In this document: in pieces, positions 1 to 7,370 of the stretch
Layout of the letters: each line of letters starts with the position of its first letter
Numbering within the stretch: position 1 is the stretch's first letter
Source: JBFFXF01 sp041569895
GTDB taxonomy: Bacteria > Planctomycetota > UBA8108 > JACQVS01
Reading direction: 5' to 3'
Length of the DNA stretch: 17,870 nucleotides
Assembly: GCA_041569895.1 (NCBI GenBank)
Contig: JBFFXF010000150.1
Location: 1 to 17,870, forward strand
The notes under the pieces: generated by a model
Database searches by the model: none
What the model was told of the DNA's origin: nothing
What the model saw: the letters and a program-made list of their open reading frames with translations, nothing else
Translations under genes and position numbers: made by a program

Positions 1-1
1 C

Positions 2-1120
2 CGCGAGACGGCGCGACGCGCCGGCGCGACGGTGATCGAGCAGTCCGAGCCGGGCTACGGCGCCGCCCTCCGGGAGGCGTTCGGTCGCGCGGCCGGAGCG
101 TACGTCGCGACGATGGACTCGGACCTCTCGCACCCGCCGAACGTGCTGCGCAGCCTCTACCGCAATCGCGACCGCGCCGAGATCGTCATCGCGTCGCGGT
201 ACGTCAAGGGCGGCAACGCCAACATGCCGTGGTTCCGGCACGTGCTCAGCGTCGTCCTGAATCGGGTCTTCGCGCGAGTGCTCGACCTGCCGGTCGCCGA
301 CATGTCGAGCGGCTTCCGTCTCTATCGCAAGAGCGTCCTCGAGGAGATCGACACGGTCCACAACGACTTCAGCTTCCTGCAGGAGGTGCTCGTCAAGGGA
401 TACTCCCACGGCTACACCGTCCACGAGATCCCCTTCCATTACTTCCCGCGGGTGCACGGCGTGTCGAAGGCGCGCATCATCCGATTCGGGATCTCGTACC
501 TGCGCCTGCTGTTCAAGTCGTGGAGACTGCGAAACTCGGTCGAGAGCGCCGACTACGACGAGCGCGCGTACGACAGCTGGATCCTGCCACAGCGCTGGTG
601 GCAGCGGCGGCGCTACCGCATCATCACCGGGCTCGCGGACCGCAACGGCACGGTGCTCGACATCGGGTGCGGGTCGTCGCGGATCCTCGAGGCGCTGCCC
701 GGCGCGGTCGGACTCGACCTCAGCCGCAAGAAGCTGCGCTACCGGCGAATGCTCGGCAACCACCTGGTCTGCGCGTCGCTCGAGCGGCTCCCCGTGCGAG
801 ACGCCGCGTTCGATCAGGTGATCTGCTCGGAGGTGATCGAGCACGTGCCGTCCGACGAGCGCATCTTCAGCGAGTTCAACCGCGTGCTGCGATCGAGGGG
901 CACGCTGATTCTCGGGACTCCCGACTACGCGAAGTGGCAGTGGCGGTTCGTCGAGTGGGTCTACGGCAAGGTGATGCCCGGCGGATACGCCGACGAGCAC
1001 ATCACGCACTACACGCTCGCGTCGCTCCGGGAGCTGCTCGACCGGCACGGCTTCGAGTATCTCGAGCACCACTACGTCTTCCAGGGCGAGCTCATCATCA
1101 AGGCGAGGAAGCGGGACTGA
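2..1120 (+). CDS. GT2 glycosyltransferase fused to SAM-dependent methyltransferase (5'-truncated)
   Basis: The open frame runs in from the left edge, so the N-terminus, including the usual nucleotide-binding start of the GT-A fold, lies outside the window; 372 residues are visible. The first half (to about nt 540) is a GT2 domain of the dolichyl-phosphate-mannose-synthase type: it has the acidic motif MDSDLSH (nt 113-133), the SRYVKGG segment, and SSGFRLYRK, the acceptor-side motif of this family. Such enzymes transfer a sugar from a nucleotide sugar, often to a polyprenyl phosphate. The second half is a class I methyltransferase with SAM motif I, VLDIGCGSS (near nt 653), then SEVIEHV and the C-terminal GTPDY strand. 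No transmembrane helix is visible. A GTG at nt 32 lies inside the GT2 domain and is not the start. The gene converges on, and overlaps by 23 bp, the leftward TMTC-like gene. The fusion is certain as an open frame; the sugar and the methyl acceptor are unknown. Confidence 0.85.
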   Translation, partial: RETARRAGATVIEQSEPGYGAALREAFGRAAGAYVATMDSDLSHPPNVLRSLYRNRDRAEIVIASRYVKGGNANMPWFRHVLSVVLNRVFARVLDLPVADMSSGFRLYRKSVLEEIDTVHNDFSFLQEVLVKGYSHGYTVHEIPFHYFPRVHGVSKARIIRFGISYLRLLFKSWRLRNSVESADYDERAYDSWILPQRWWQRRRYRIITGLADRNGTVLDIGCGSSRILEALPGAVGLDLSRKKLRYRRMLGNHLVCASLERLPVRDAAFDQVICSEVIEHVPSDERIFSEFNRVLRSRGTLILGTPDYAKWQWRFVEWVYGKVMPGGYADEHITHYTLASLRELLDRHGFEYLEHHYVFQGELIIKARKRD

Positions 1121-2849
1121 CCGCCGGCGGCGAGGTCGCCGACGCGTTGCGCCGCAGTCGTGCGGTGAGCTCGCGGATCCTCGGGTGCATGCGATCACGG
1201 GGAGCGAGGTTCTCGAGCAGCTCGAGCGCGCGGTCCCCCTTGCCGTCCTGCTCGAGCGCGATCGCCAGGTGATACCGCGTGCCGAGATGCCTCGGCCTCA
1301 GGCGGTCGGCGCGCTCGAGTCGCGCGGCCGCGACCACGAACTCCTCGCGCGCCAGCGCCGCGAGCCCCCACTGGAACGAGCCGTCCGGGTCGGCGGGAAC
1401 GGCCTCGACGTACGCCGCGAACATCTCCTCCGCGGTGTCGAGATCGCCCTGCTCTCTGGCGACGACGCCGAGGTTGAAGCGCGCGCGGTGGTACGACGGA
1501 GCGATCTCGAGCGCCCTGCGAAGCTCGCGCGCCGCGCCCGACGCGTCACCTCGCTTGCGGAGGACGAGGCCGTGGTTGTTGCGCAACATGGCGCTCTCGC
1601 TCGAGCGCAGCGAGACGCCGTAGAGGAGCGACTCGCTCGTGAAGAACGTCGAGCGGCACCACGTCAGGGCAAGCAGGAGCACTCCCGCGGTGACGCCGGC
1701 GACCAGTCGGACGCGCGGCGATGCGAACGCCGGGAGCGGGCGCCACGCGATGGCGGCGAAGACGGCGAGCACGAGTCCCAACGACGGAAGGTAAAGGTAG
1801 CGATCCGCGCACACGGAGTAGAGCGGCACGACGTTCGAGACCGGCGCGTAGGCGACGACCGCCCAGAGCGCCGCGAAGAGGACGAGGCGACGCGTCGCGG
1901 GAGGCGCCCGGCGCGACCCGAGCCAGAGCGCGACGGCGAGCCCCGCGGCGCAGACGACCGACAGCGCCGCCGCCGCGACGCTCGCGGTGACGTCGTTCGA
2001 CCGGTCGATGCTGTAGGCGAGCGGTTGCGCGAGGATGGTGACGTAGTGCCACGCGACCGAGCCGACGAGCAGGAGGTCGGGCGTCGCCGGCTCCGACCCC
2101 TCGCCCGGCGCTCCGGCGACCACGGCGAGGCGGATGCCGAGAAGCGCGACCAGCGTCAGGCCGCAGACGCCGATCCGCGCCTTCCGTGAGGCCGGCGATC
2201 GCCAGTCGCGTGGCGCGTCACGCGACCCGGCACGCGGGACGAGGAGCTCCCAGAGGATCGCCGCCGCCGGGAGCGTCACCGCCATCTCCTTCGAGATGAA
2301 CGCGCCCACGGCGACGACCGGGAAGACGGCGAGCCGCCACCCGTGACGCCCGGCGGTGAAGATGTCGAGGGCGGCGAGGTAGAGCACCGTGAACAGCGCG
2401 TCGTGCCTCGCGGCGATGTAGGCGACCGGCTCGACGTTCACCGGCAACAGCGCCCAGATTCCGGCGACCGCGAGCGGCGCGGCGTCGTGGCGACCGGTCC
2501 ATCGTGACACCAGCCGGTAGACGAGGAGCGTGGACGCGAGGTGGAGCAGGAGGTTGGTCAGGTGGAAGCCGAACGGACGGTCTCCCCAGATCTGGCGGTC
2601 GATCCACAGGCTGAGGAATGACAGTGGCCGGTAGTAGACGTTCGACGCGCCGCCGGGGAGGTGGGCGGTCACGGGCTCGGAGAAGAACCCGAGCACGCTC
2701 GCGAGGTCGCCGAGCCGCGGGTTCTCGATGATCAGCAGGCGGTCGTCGAGGACGAAGGGTCCGAGCAGCGCCGGCGCGTGCGCGAGCGCGACGACGGCGA
2801 CGAGAGCCCCGACGCGCCGCGCGATCCGTCTGTCGTCCGGACGCGTCAC
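1098..2849 (-). CDS. TMTC-like GT-C membrane protein with C-terminal TPR repeats (second copy)
   Basis: A protein of 583 residues. The N-terminal two thirds is hydrophobic and multi-spanning and resembles TMTC / protein O-mannosyltransferase-like GT-C proteins: it has an early acidic loop (FVLDDRLLIIENPRLG, residues 33-46), YYRPLSFLSLWIDRQIWG, VEPVAYIAARHD (139-150), and the later ADRYLYLP signature. From about residue 430 come TPR-like helical repeats (NNHGLVLRKRGDASGAAREL, FNLGVVAREQGDLDTAEEMF, YHLAIALEQDGKGDRALELL). GT-C enzymes use lipid-linked sugars outside the cytoplasm. Animal TMTC proteins O-mannosylate cadherins, but substrates of bacterial relatives are generally unknown. The GTG start is chosen because it overlaps the upstream stop as GTGA and has a strong Shine-Dalgarno site (GGAGGAG, nt 2861-2855) at good spacing. 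The open frame continues upstream but that part is a shadow of the preceding gene. Last gene of a three-gene leftward operon. Confidence 0.85.
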   Translation of the reverse strand: MTRPDDRRIARRVGALVAVVALAHAPALLGPFVLDDRLLIIENPRLGDLASVLGFFSEPVTAHLPGGASNVYYRPLSFLSLWIDRQIWGDRPFGFHLTNLLLHLASTLLVYRLVSRWTGRHDAAPLAVAGIWALLPVNVEPVAYIAARHDALFTVLYLAALDIFTAGRHGWRLAVFPVVAVGAFISKEMAVTLPAAAILWELLVPRAGSRDAPRDWRSPASRKARIGVCGLTLVALLGIRLAVVAGAPGEGSEPATPDLLLVGSVAWHYVTILAQPLAYSIDRSNDVTASVAAAALSVVCAAGLAVALWLGSRRAPPATRRLVLFAALWAVVAYAPVSNVVPLYSVCADRYLYLPSLGLVLAVFAAIAWRPLPAFASPRVRLVAGVTAGVLLLALTWCRSTFFTSESLLYGVSLRSSESAMLRNNHGLVLRKRGDASGAARELRRALEIAPSYHRARFNLGVVAREQGDLDTAEEMFAAYVEAVPADPDGSFQWGLAALAREEFVVAAARLERADRLRPRHLGTRYHLAIALEQDGKGDRALELLENLAPRDRMHPRIRELTARLRRNASATSPPAVSPASSP

Positions 2850-4975
2850 TCGCTCTCCTCCGCGGTCATCGGCTCGCCGAGAAGCTCGCGCAGCGGCGGC
2901 TCGAGCGCGTCGACGATTCCGGGATCCCTCGCCGCGGCGACGGCGACGCACTCGCGCGCCTCGCGCAGGCTTCGCGCCCGCAGGGCGACGCGTGCGCGGT
3001 TCGCCCAGTAGCGCTCGTTCGCCGGGTCGAGCATCACCGCGCGCCGCATGGCGTCGAGGCTCCCCTCGACGTCGCCCTGCGCCAGGCGACAGATCGCCAG
3101 CAGGTTGGACGACGACGCGGTGACGCGTGGGGCCCGCTCGAGCCGGCGGACGGCCTCCGCCGGACGACCCGAGCGCCGCAGGGCCAGCGCGAGCGCCTCG
3201 TGCGCCTCCTGGAGCCGCGGATTGCACGCGATCGCCCGCTCGTAGCTCGCCATCGCGCCGGCGTCGTCGCCCAGCCGCTCGTCGACCAGCCCGAGGTGAT
3301 ACCAGCCGTCCTCGTGAAAGCGGTTGCGCTCGATCGACCGGAGACACCTCCGTCGCGCCTCGGCAAGCCGTCCGCGAGCCATGTCGATGCGAAACCGCAC
3401 TTGCTCGAGCGCGAAGCTCGACGGGGCCCCATCCGCGTCCCCCGCCTCGCTCCGGTCGCCGCCGCGGTGTCCATCGCGTGTCGGGGCGGTGGCGTCGAAC
3501 TCGGCGAGCGCGCTCGCCGGACCTCCGGCGTCGAGCGCCATCGCGGCGAGCCGCGCGCGCGAGCGCGCCGAGGGCTCGAGATCGCAGAGTCGCCTCAGGA
3601 GCGCGATCGCCTCCTCGCCGCGTCCCTGCGCGAGGCGCACCCGGGCGAGACCGTGGAAGCTCTCCGCGAACCGCGGACTCTCGTCGAGGTCCTCCTCGAA
3701 GAGCCGCTCGGCCTCGTCGATCTGCCCGCGCTCGAGGAGGTGCATGCCGAGGTTCGCGCGCGCCACCGACGATGCCGGGGCGACGTCGAGCACGCGCCGC
3801 CAGAGAGTCCCGGAGTCGCGCCAGACGGTGGCGTACGACGCGGACGCCGCAACCAGCGCGACGACGACCGCCGTCGCGGCAGCTCCATTGACCACGGAGC
3901 GGCGGGTCGAGTCGAGTCGCCCGGCCGCGAGGACGTCGAGCGCGTCGAACACGACCCATGCGATGCCGACGATCGGCACGTAGAGGTAGCGGTCCGCGAC
4001 CAGCACGCGGTTCGGCAACAGCCCGCTCACGGGCAGGAGCAGCGCGAAGAACCACACGATGCCGGTGAAGGCGACGCGTCGTCGTCGCACGCTCCGGACG
4101 GCGGCGACCGCGGCGGCGACGACGAGCGCGAGACCCGGCAGCGCGTCGGCGATCCCGGGCGGCTCGATTTCGTAGAGCGGCGACAGCCCGAGCGGCCACA
4201 CCAGGTGCGCGACGTAGTGTGGCAGGGCGGCGAGCGGACGCACCAGGCTGAAGCCCGCGATCGAGCCCGCCGCCCCCTCCGCGCTGCCGGCGTGCGCGCG
4301 CAGGGTGATCACCGCGAACACCACGGCGACCGCGAGGAAGGGCCCCTGCTCGAGCGCGGCCCGTCGCCAGTCGCGTCCGCGGTAGATGGCGATCGCCCAG
4401 AGCGCCGCCGGCAGCGTCACCACCTGGCTCTTCGCGAGCAAGGCGGCGACGAAGAAGGTGAAGGCGCCCGCCGAAAAGCTCCACGAGGGCGTCGTCGGAC
4501 CGCGCCGCGACAGATGGGTGACGAAGCAGAGCACCGACGCCATGGCGAGGAGCCCCGAGAGCACGTCCTTGCGCTCGGAGAGCCAGACGACCGACTCGCA
4601 GCGCGTCGGGTGGATGAGGAACACGGCGGCGACGAGCAGGGCGACTCCCTCCCGCGCGCCGAGTCGACGGAGGATCTCGCGCACCAGGATGCCGGCGCCC
4701 GCGTGCATCAGGAGGTTGGTGAAGAGGTATCCCCGCGGATCGAGCCCCCAGAGGAGGTGATCGACCATGTAGGAGACGAGATGGAGCGGGTTGTAGTTGT
4801 AGAGGTGGAAGCTCGTGAACGCGGCGGCGACGCGGTCCGGCGACAGGCCCCACACCAGCCGGTTCTCCGTGATGTAGTCCGGGTCGTCCCAGTTGGTGAA
4901 GCCGTTGCCGAACGCCGTCGAGAACGCCGCGAGGGCGAGCAGCACGAGGAGCAGCAGACTCGCCCGGCGTGTCAT
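2846..4975 (-). CDS. TMTC-like GT-C membrane protein with C-terminal TPR repeats (first copy)
   Basis: A protein of 709 residues. A signal-anchor-like first helix (residues 5-22) leads into the loop FTNWDDPDYITENRLVWG (26-43). Its acidic pair is where GT-C enzymes of the PMT/TMTC type keep catalytic carboxylates. NPLHLVSYMVDHLLWGLDP, HPTRCESVVWLSERKD (122-136), AKSQVVTLPAA and VADRYLYVP (327-334) are further marks of this family. About ten hydrophobic segments precede a TPR-rich tail from about residue 404 to the end (RANLGMHLLERGQIDEAERL, GWYHLGLVDERLGDDAGAMA and others). The probable role is glycosyl transfer from a lipid-linked donor, with the TPRs binding protein; this is inference. The ATG start overlaps the methyltransferase stop as ATGA. 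A longer upstream reading with an Arg/Gly-rich extension is only the shadow of the methyltransferase. The downstream paralogue overlaps this gene by 4 bp. Confidence 0.87.
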   Translation of the reverse strand: MTRRASLLLLVLLALAAFSTAFGNGFTNWDDPDYITENRLVWGLSPDRVAAAFTSFHLYNYNPLHLVSYMVDHLLWGLDPRGYLFTNLLMHAGAGILVREILRRLGAREGVALLVAAVFLIHPTRCESVVWLSERKDVLSGLLAMASVLCFVTHLSRRGPTTPSWSFSAGAFTFFVAALLAKSQVVTLPAALWAIAIYRGRDWRRAALEQGPFLAVAVVFAVITLRAHAGSAEGAAGSIAGFSLVRPLAALPHYVAHLVWPLGLSPLYEIEPPGIADALPGLALVVAAAVAAVRSVRRRRVAFTGIVWFFALLLPVSGLLPNRVLVADRYLYVPIVGIAWVVFDALDVLAAGRLDSTRRSVVNGAAATAVVVALVAASASYATVWRDSGTLWRRVLDVAPASSVARANLGMHLLERGQIDEAERLFEEDLDESPRFAESFHGLARVRLAQGRGEEAIALLRRLCDLEPSARSRARLAAMALDAGGPASALAEFDATAPTRDGHRGGDRSEAGDADGAPSSFALEQVRFRIDMARGRLAEARRRCLRSIERNRFHEDGWYHLGLVDERLGDDAGAMASYERAIACNPRLQEAHEALALALRRSGRPAEAVRRLERAPRVTASSSNLLAICRLAQGDVEGSLDAMRRAVMLDPANERYWANRARVALRARSLREARECVAVAAARDPGIVDALEPPLRELLGEPMTAEESE
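2855..2861 (-). promoter_or_regulatory. Ribosome binding site deciding a GTG start
   Basis: Read on the minus strand this is GGAGGAG, five bases before the GTG codon at 2849-2847. It lies inside the last codons of the upstream TMTC-like gene. It is the main reason for starting the second TMTC-like gene at that GTG and for reading the pair as translationally coupled. Confidence 0.7.
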
Positions 4976-5997
4976 GTCACTCTCGCGATGGCGACCGCCG
5001 CGGGGGCGCTCGCCGTGGGCGCCGGCGCGGACACCGTCTCGCCACGCTCGCAGTAGAAGCGGAGCGTGTTGCCCTGGCCGAGCGCGGCGCCGGCGAGCGC
5101 CAGCACCAGGGCCGGCGCCGCCAGGATGCACCCGAGGACCCAGTGGAGCCACGTGCGCGGGTCGCGTCGCAGGCGCCGGCCCTGCGCGTTGCGCATCAGC
5201 GATCGATAGAGGCGGTTCGGCGAGCCGGGGATGAGGTTGAGGATGTTCTGGAGGGTCGAGAACGCCGAGTACTCCAGCGAGAAGCGGCGCACGGCGCGCA
5301 CCGCGAATCCCGCCTGCTCGAGCATCTTCTGCAGCGCCGGCGCGGTGAAGAAGAAGAGGTGGTTCGGGTAGTCGAAGCAGAAGTCACGAACGCCGAGCAG
5401 CCGGAAGCCGGGCGAGCTCGCGTCGGGAACTTCCACGACGAGCAGACCGTCGTCACGGAGCACGCGATGCGCCTCGGCGAGGTACTCCTGCGGCCGATCG
5501 AGGTGCTCGAGGACGTGGTAGAACACCACGGCGCGGAACGAGCGCGCGGGCAGCGGCAGGTCGGGAAGCTCTCCGAGATGCACCGTCGTCGACAGTCGCC
5601 TCTCGCACGCGTCGCGCGCCGTCTCCGAGATCTGCGTGCCGACGATCACCCAGCCCGCATCGCGGAAGCACTCGAGCAGCCGGCCGCGCCCGCAGCCGAC
5701 GTCGAGCACGGCGTCCGTTCGCGTGCGCGCGCCGCGCGCCTCGGGTAGGTGACGCAGGATGTCGCGCATGCGCCATCTCCGGAACCAGCGCACGGCGAGC
5801 TCGAAGATGCCGAGAAAGCGCTCGCCGCTTCCCTCCTCGTAGTAGTCGCCCTGGTACGCCGACGCCCGCTCGTCTGGCGACGGGAGCTCGTCGAGCCGCA
5901 TCAGGCCGCACCGGCCGCAGCGCAGCACCGCCGGTGGATCGGCGATGTGCGTCGTCAGCTCGACCGACACACAGAGGGGACACGTGTGATCGCTCAT
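4972..5997 (-). CDS. Zinc-ribbon class I SAM-dependent methyltransferase with C-terminal membrane helix
   Basis: A protein of 341 residues. The N-terminus carries two Cys-x2-Cys knuckles (C6/C9 and C27/C30), a small zinc ribbon often found in front of methyltransferases of sugar and polyketide pathways. The methyltransferase domain follows: motif I VLDVGCGRG (97-105), an acidic/polar post-I strand (VIVGTQIS), FYHVLEHLDRP (159-169), and LLVVEVPD (185-192). FCFDYPNHLFFFTAPALQKMLEQAGF (207-231) is typical of the Methyltransf_23/C-methyltransferase group. A hydrophobic helix near residues 286-306 and a short Ala/Pro-rich tail suggest anchoring or membrane association. Start: the ATG at 5997 directly precedes the zinc knuckle. 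It is the first gene of the leftward operon, overlapping the first TMTC-like gene by 4 bp (ATGA). Being cotranscribed with two GT-C proteins suggests it methylates a glycan or glycolipid, but the substrate cannot be read from the sequence. Confidence 0.85.
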   Translation of the reverse strand: MSDHTCPLCVSVELTTHIADPPAVLRCGRCGLMRLDELPSPDERASAYQGDYYEEGSGERFLGIFELAVRWFRRWRMRDILRHLPEARGARTRTDAVLDVGCGRGRLLECFRDAGWVIVGTQISETARDACERRLSTTVHLGELPDLPLPARSFRAVVFYHVLEHLDRPQEYLAEAHRVLRDDGLLVVEVPDASSPGFRLLGVRDFCFDYPNHLFFFTAPALQKMLEQAGFAVRAVRRFSLEYSAFSTLQNILNLIPGSPNRLYRSLMRNAQGRRLRRDPRTWLHWVLGCILAAPALVLALAGAALGQGNTLRFYCERGETVSAPAPTASAPAAVAIARVT

Positions 5998-6185
5998 CGG
6001 TCTCGACCCCGGGTCACCGCTTCGCGACGGGTCTTCGCCCGGGACGGCTCGGCCCGGGCTTGCCGTCGAAGCCGGGATGGTCGCGGATACAGGTTCAGAA
6101 CCCGCTCTCAGGATGTCGAGAAACAGGCGGGGAGTTCTCCACCCAAAGTGTCCCTCCCCGGGACCGATTCCGAGAAACCAGGGCG
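5998..6185. promoter_or_regulatory. Divergent intergenic region, probable bidirectional promoter region
   Basis: This 188-bp spacer separates the leftward methyltransferase/TMTC operon from the rightward GT2 gene, so promoters for both should lie here. I cannot identify convincing -35/-10 hexamers. It holds an inverted repeat of 7-bp arms, GCCCGGG (6037-6043) and CCCGGGC (6053-6059), with a 9-nt loop and no following T-run. No small gene is supported. Confidence 0.4.
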
Positions 6186-7106
6186 ATGCTCAACGGCAAG
6201 CGCGTCGTCGTCGTGCTCCCCGCGTACAACGCGGCACAGACGCTCGAGAGGACGTACGGCGAGATCCCGCACGACGTCGTCGACGACGTCGTCCTCGTCG
6301 ACGACGCGTCCAGCGACGAGACCGCCGCCCGCGCCGCCGAGCTCGGCATCCCCCACGTCATACGACACCCGCGAAACCGCGGCTACGGGGGGAACCAGAA
6401 GACGTGCTACCTCGAGGCGCTGGAGCTCGGCGCGGACATCGTCGTCATGGTGCACCCCGATTATCAGTACACGCCGAGACTGATCACGGCGCTGAGCTCG
6501 ATGATCGCGAGCGGGGTGTACGACGTCGCCCTGGCGAGCCGCATCCTCGGGGGACGCGCCGTGCGTGGCGGCATGCCGCGCTACAAGTACATCGCGAACC
6601 GGCTGTTGACGCTCTTCCAGAACCTCGTGCTCGGGTGCAAGCTCAGCGAGTACCACACCGGCTACCGGGCGTTCTCGAGAGAGGTGCTCGCGACGCTTCC
6701 CCTCGAGGAGAACTCCGACGACTTCGTCTTCGACAACCAGATGCTCGTCCAGGTGCATCACTTCGGCTTCTCGATCGCGGAGATCTCCTGCCCGACGCGC
6801 TACGCGCCGGAGTCGAGCTCGATATCGCTGCGACGCAGCATCGCGTACGGTCTCGGCGTGCTGAGGACGACGCTGGCGTACTGGCTGCAACGCCGGCGCC
6901 TGGCGCGCTTCGCGTTCCTCGACGCGACGGGACGACGCCTGGAGATCGCCGCGCGCGACACCGACACCCCCGCGGAGTCGGCCGCGACGGCGGCGCGCGC
7001 GCACCCGCAGCCGCTCGAGGAGATCAGGAGCGAGCGGCGGTCGCAGTTCGAGCGGGGCGCCTCCGTGTCGGTCCCGGAGAAGAGGAACGCAGAGTACGCG
7101 GATTGA
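6186..7106 (+). CDS. GT2 family glycosyltransferase
   Basis: A protein of 306 residues. The GT-A fold is clear: VVVVLPAYNAAQTL (7-20), the donor-binding VLVDDASSDET (36-46), NRGYGGNQ (64-71), and the metal/nucleotide-sugar motif MVHPDYQY (88-95), a form typical of one GT2 subgroup. ASRILGG, EYHTGYRAFSRE and NSDDFVFDNQML are the usual acceptor-side motifs. There is no strong membrane helix; the last 60 residues are Arg/Ala/Glu-rich and probably disordered. The start at ATG 6186 puts the fold's first strand at residue 6, as is normal. The frame is open further upstream, but that stretch has no family resemblance and lies over the spacer. The ribosome site is weak (AGGG, with only a few bases before the ATG). 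It probably makes a polyprenyl-linked or surface sugar in concert with the neighbouring glycan genes; donor and acceptor are unknown. Confidence 0.88.
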   Translation: MLNGKRVVVVLPAYNAAQTLERTYGEIPHDVVDDVVLVDDASSDETAARAAELGIPHVIRHPRNRGYGGNQKTCYLEALELGADIVVMVHPDYQYTPRLITALSSMIASGVYDVALASRILGGRAVRGGMPRYKYIANRLLTLFQNLVLGCKLSEYHTGYRAFSREVLATLPLEENSDDFVFDNQMLVQVHHFGFSIAEISCPTRYAPESSSISLRRSIAYGLGVLRTTLAYWLQRRRLARFAFLDATGRRLEIAARDTDTPAESAATAARAHPQPLEEIRSERRSQFERGASVSVPEKRNAEYAD

Positions 7107-7370
7107 GGACTCTGACCTGAGTCACGTTCCCGTACCCGTTCCCGTTCCCGTTCCCGTTCCCGTTCCCGTAAACGGACGGGCCCCGGGACGAGGGCGGCGC
7201 GCCCCCGCCTTGCGCCATTCTCCGTGCGGCCGCCCGGAAAAAGCTTTCCATCGCAAAGCAAACCGCGTAGTCTCGGCGCGAGGAGAGAGAACGTGTGGCG
7301 CACTCGTGAACGGGCCCAGGAACGCTCGCCGGCAAGGCCGCCGGCGCGTCAAGGATCGGAGCGCACCGTC
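7107..7370. other. Intergenic spacer with small hairpins and a hexamer repeat
   Basis: This 264-bp stretch has no supported gene. It starts with a small inverted repeat just after the GT2 stop (GACTC 7108-7112, GAGTC 7119-7123). The hexamer repeat follows, then a short GC hairpin (GGGCG 7192-7196 and CGCCC 7200-7204). None has a T-run, so no intrinsic terminator is called. The second half has more A and T (near 7230-7270) and may hold the promoter of the next gene, but no convincing hexamers are seen. AGGAGAG at 7281-7287 sits before an in-frame GTG at 7293, an alternative start discussed with the next gene. Confidence 0.5.
7126..7167. repeat. Tandem hexamer repeat, seven units of GTTCCC
   Basis: Seven contiguous 6-bp units run head to tail; the second is GTACCC and the other six are exact GTTCCC. 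On the other strand this reads GGGAAC. It lies 20 bp after the GT2 stop codon, outside any supported gene. A unit length divisible by three makes it open in several frames (Gly-Thr or Gly-Asn type repeats), but no gene there is credible. Such arrays can change copy number by slippage. Confidence 0.9.

Noticed and set aside
2850..4853. Upstream extension of the second TMTC-like gene to one 1251-codon frame
   Set aside because: The added part is Arg/Ala/Gly-rich shadow of the first TMTC-like gene. The GTG at 2849 with its ribosome site and 4-bp overlap explains the real start.
3200..5056. Long plus-strand open frame opposite the first TMTC-like gene
   Set aside because: Its translation is low-complexity and charged, while the minus strand shows clear membrane segments and TPR motifs.
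7126..7167. Possible CRISPR or coding repeat
   Set aside because: Units are 6 bp with no spacers, so not CRISPR. The Gly-Thr/Gly-Asn reading arises only from the tandem repeat and has no supporting gene signals.
7293..7370. Longer N-terminus for the membrane protein from GTG 7293
   Set aside because: It has a good AGGAG site, but about 8 of its 26 codons end in A or T, unlike the gene body, and the translation is Arg/Pro/Ala-rich without resemblance to a membrane-protein N-terminus. Not fully excluded.
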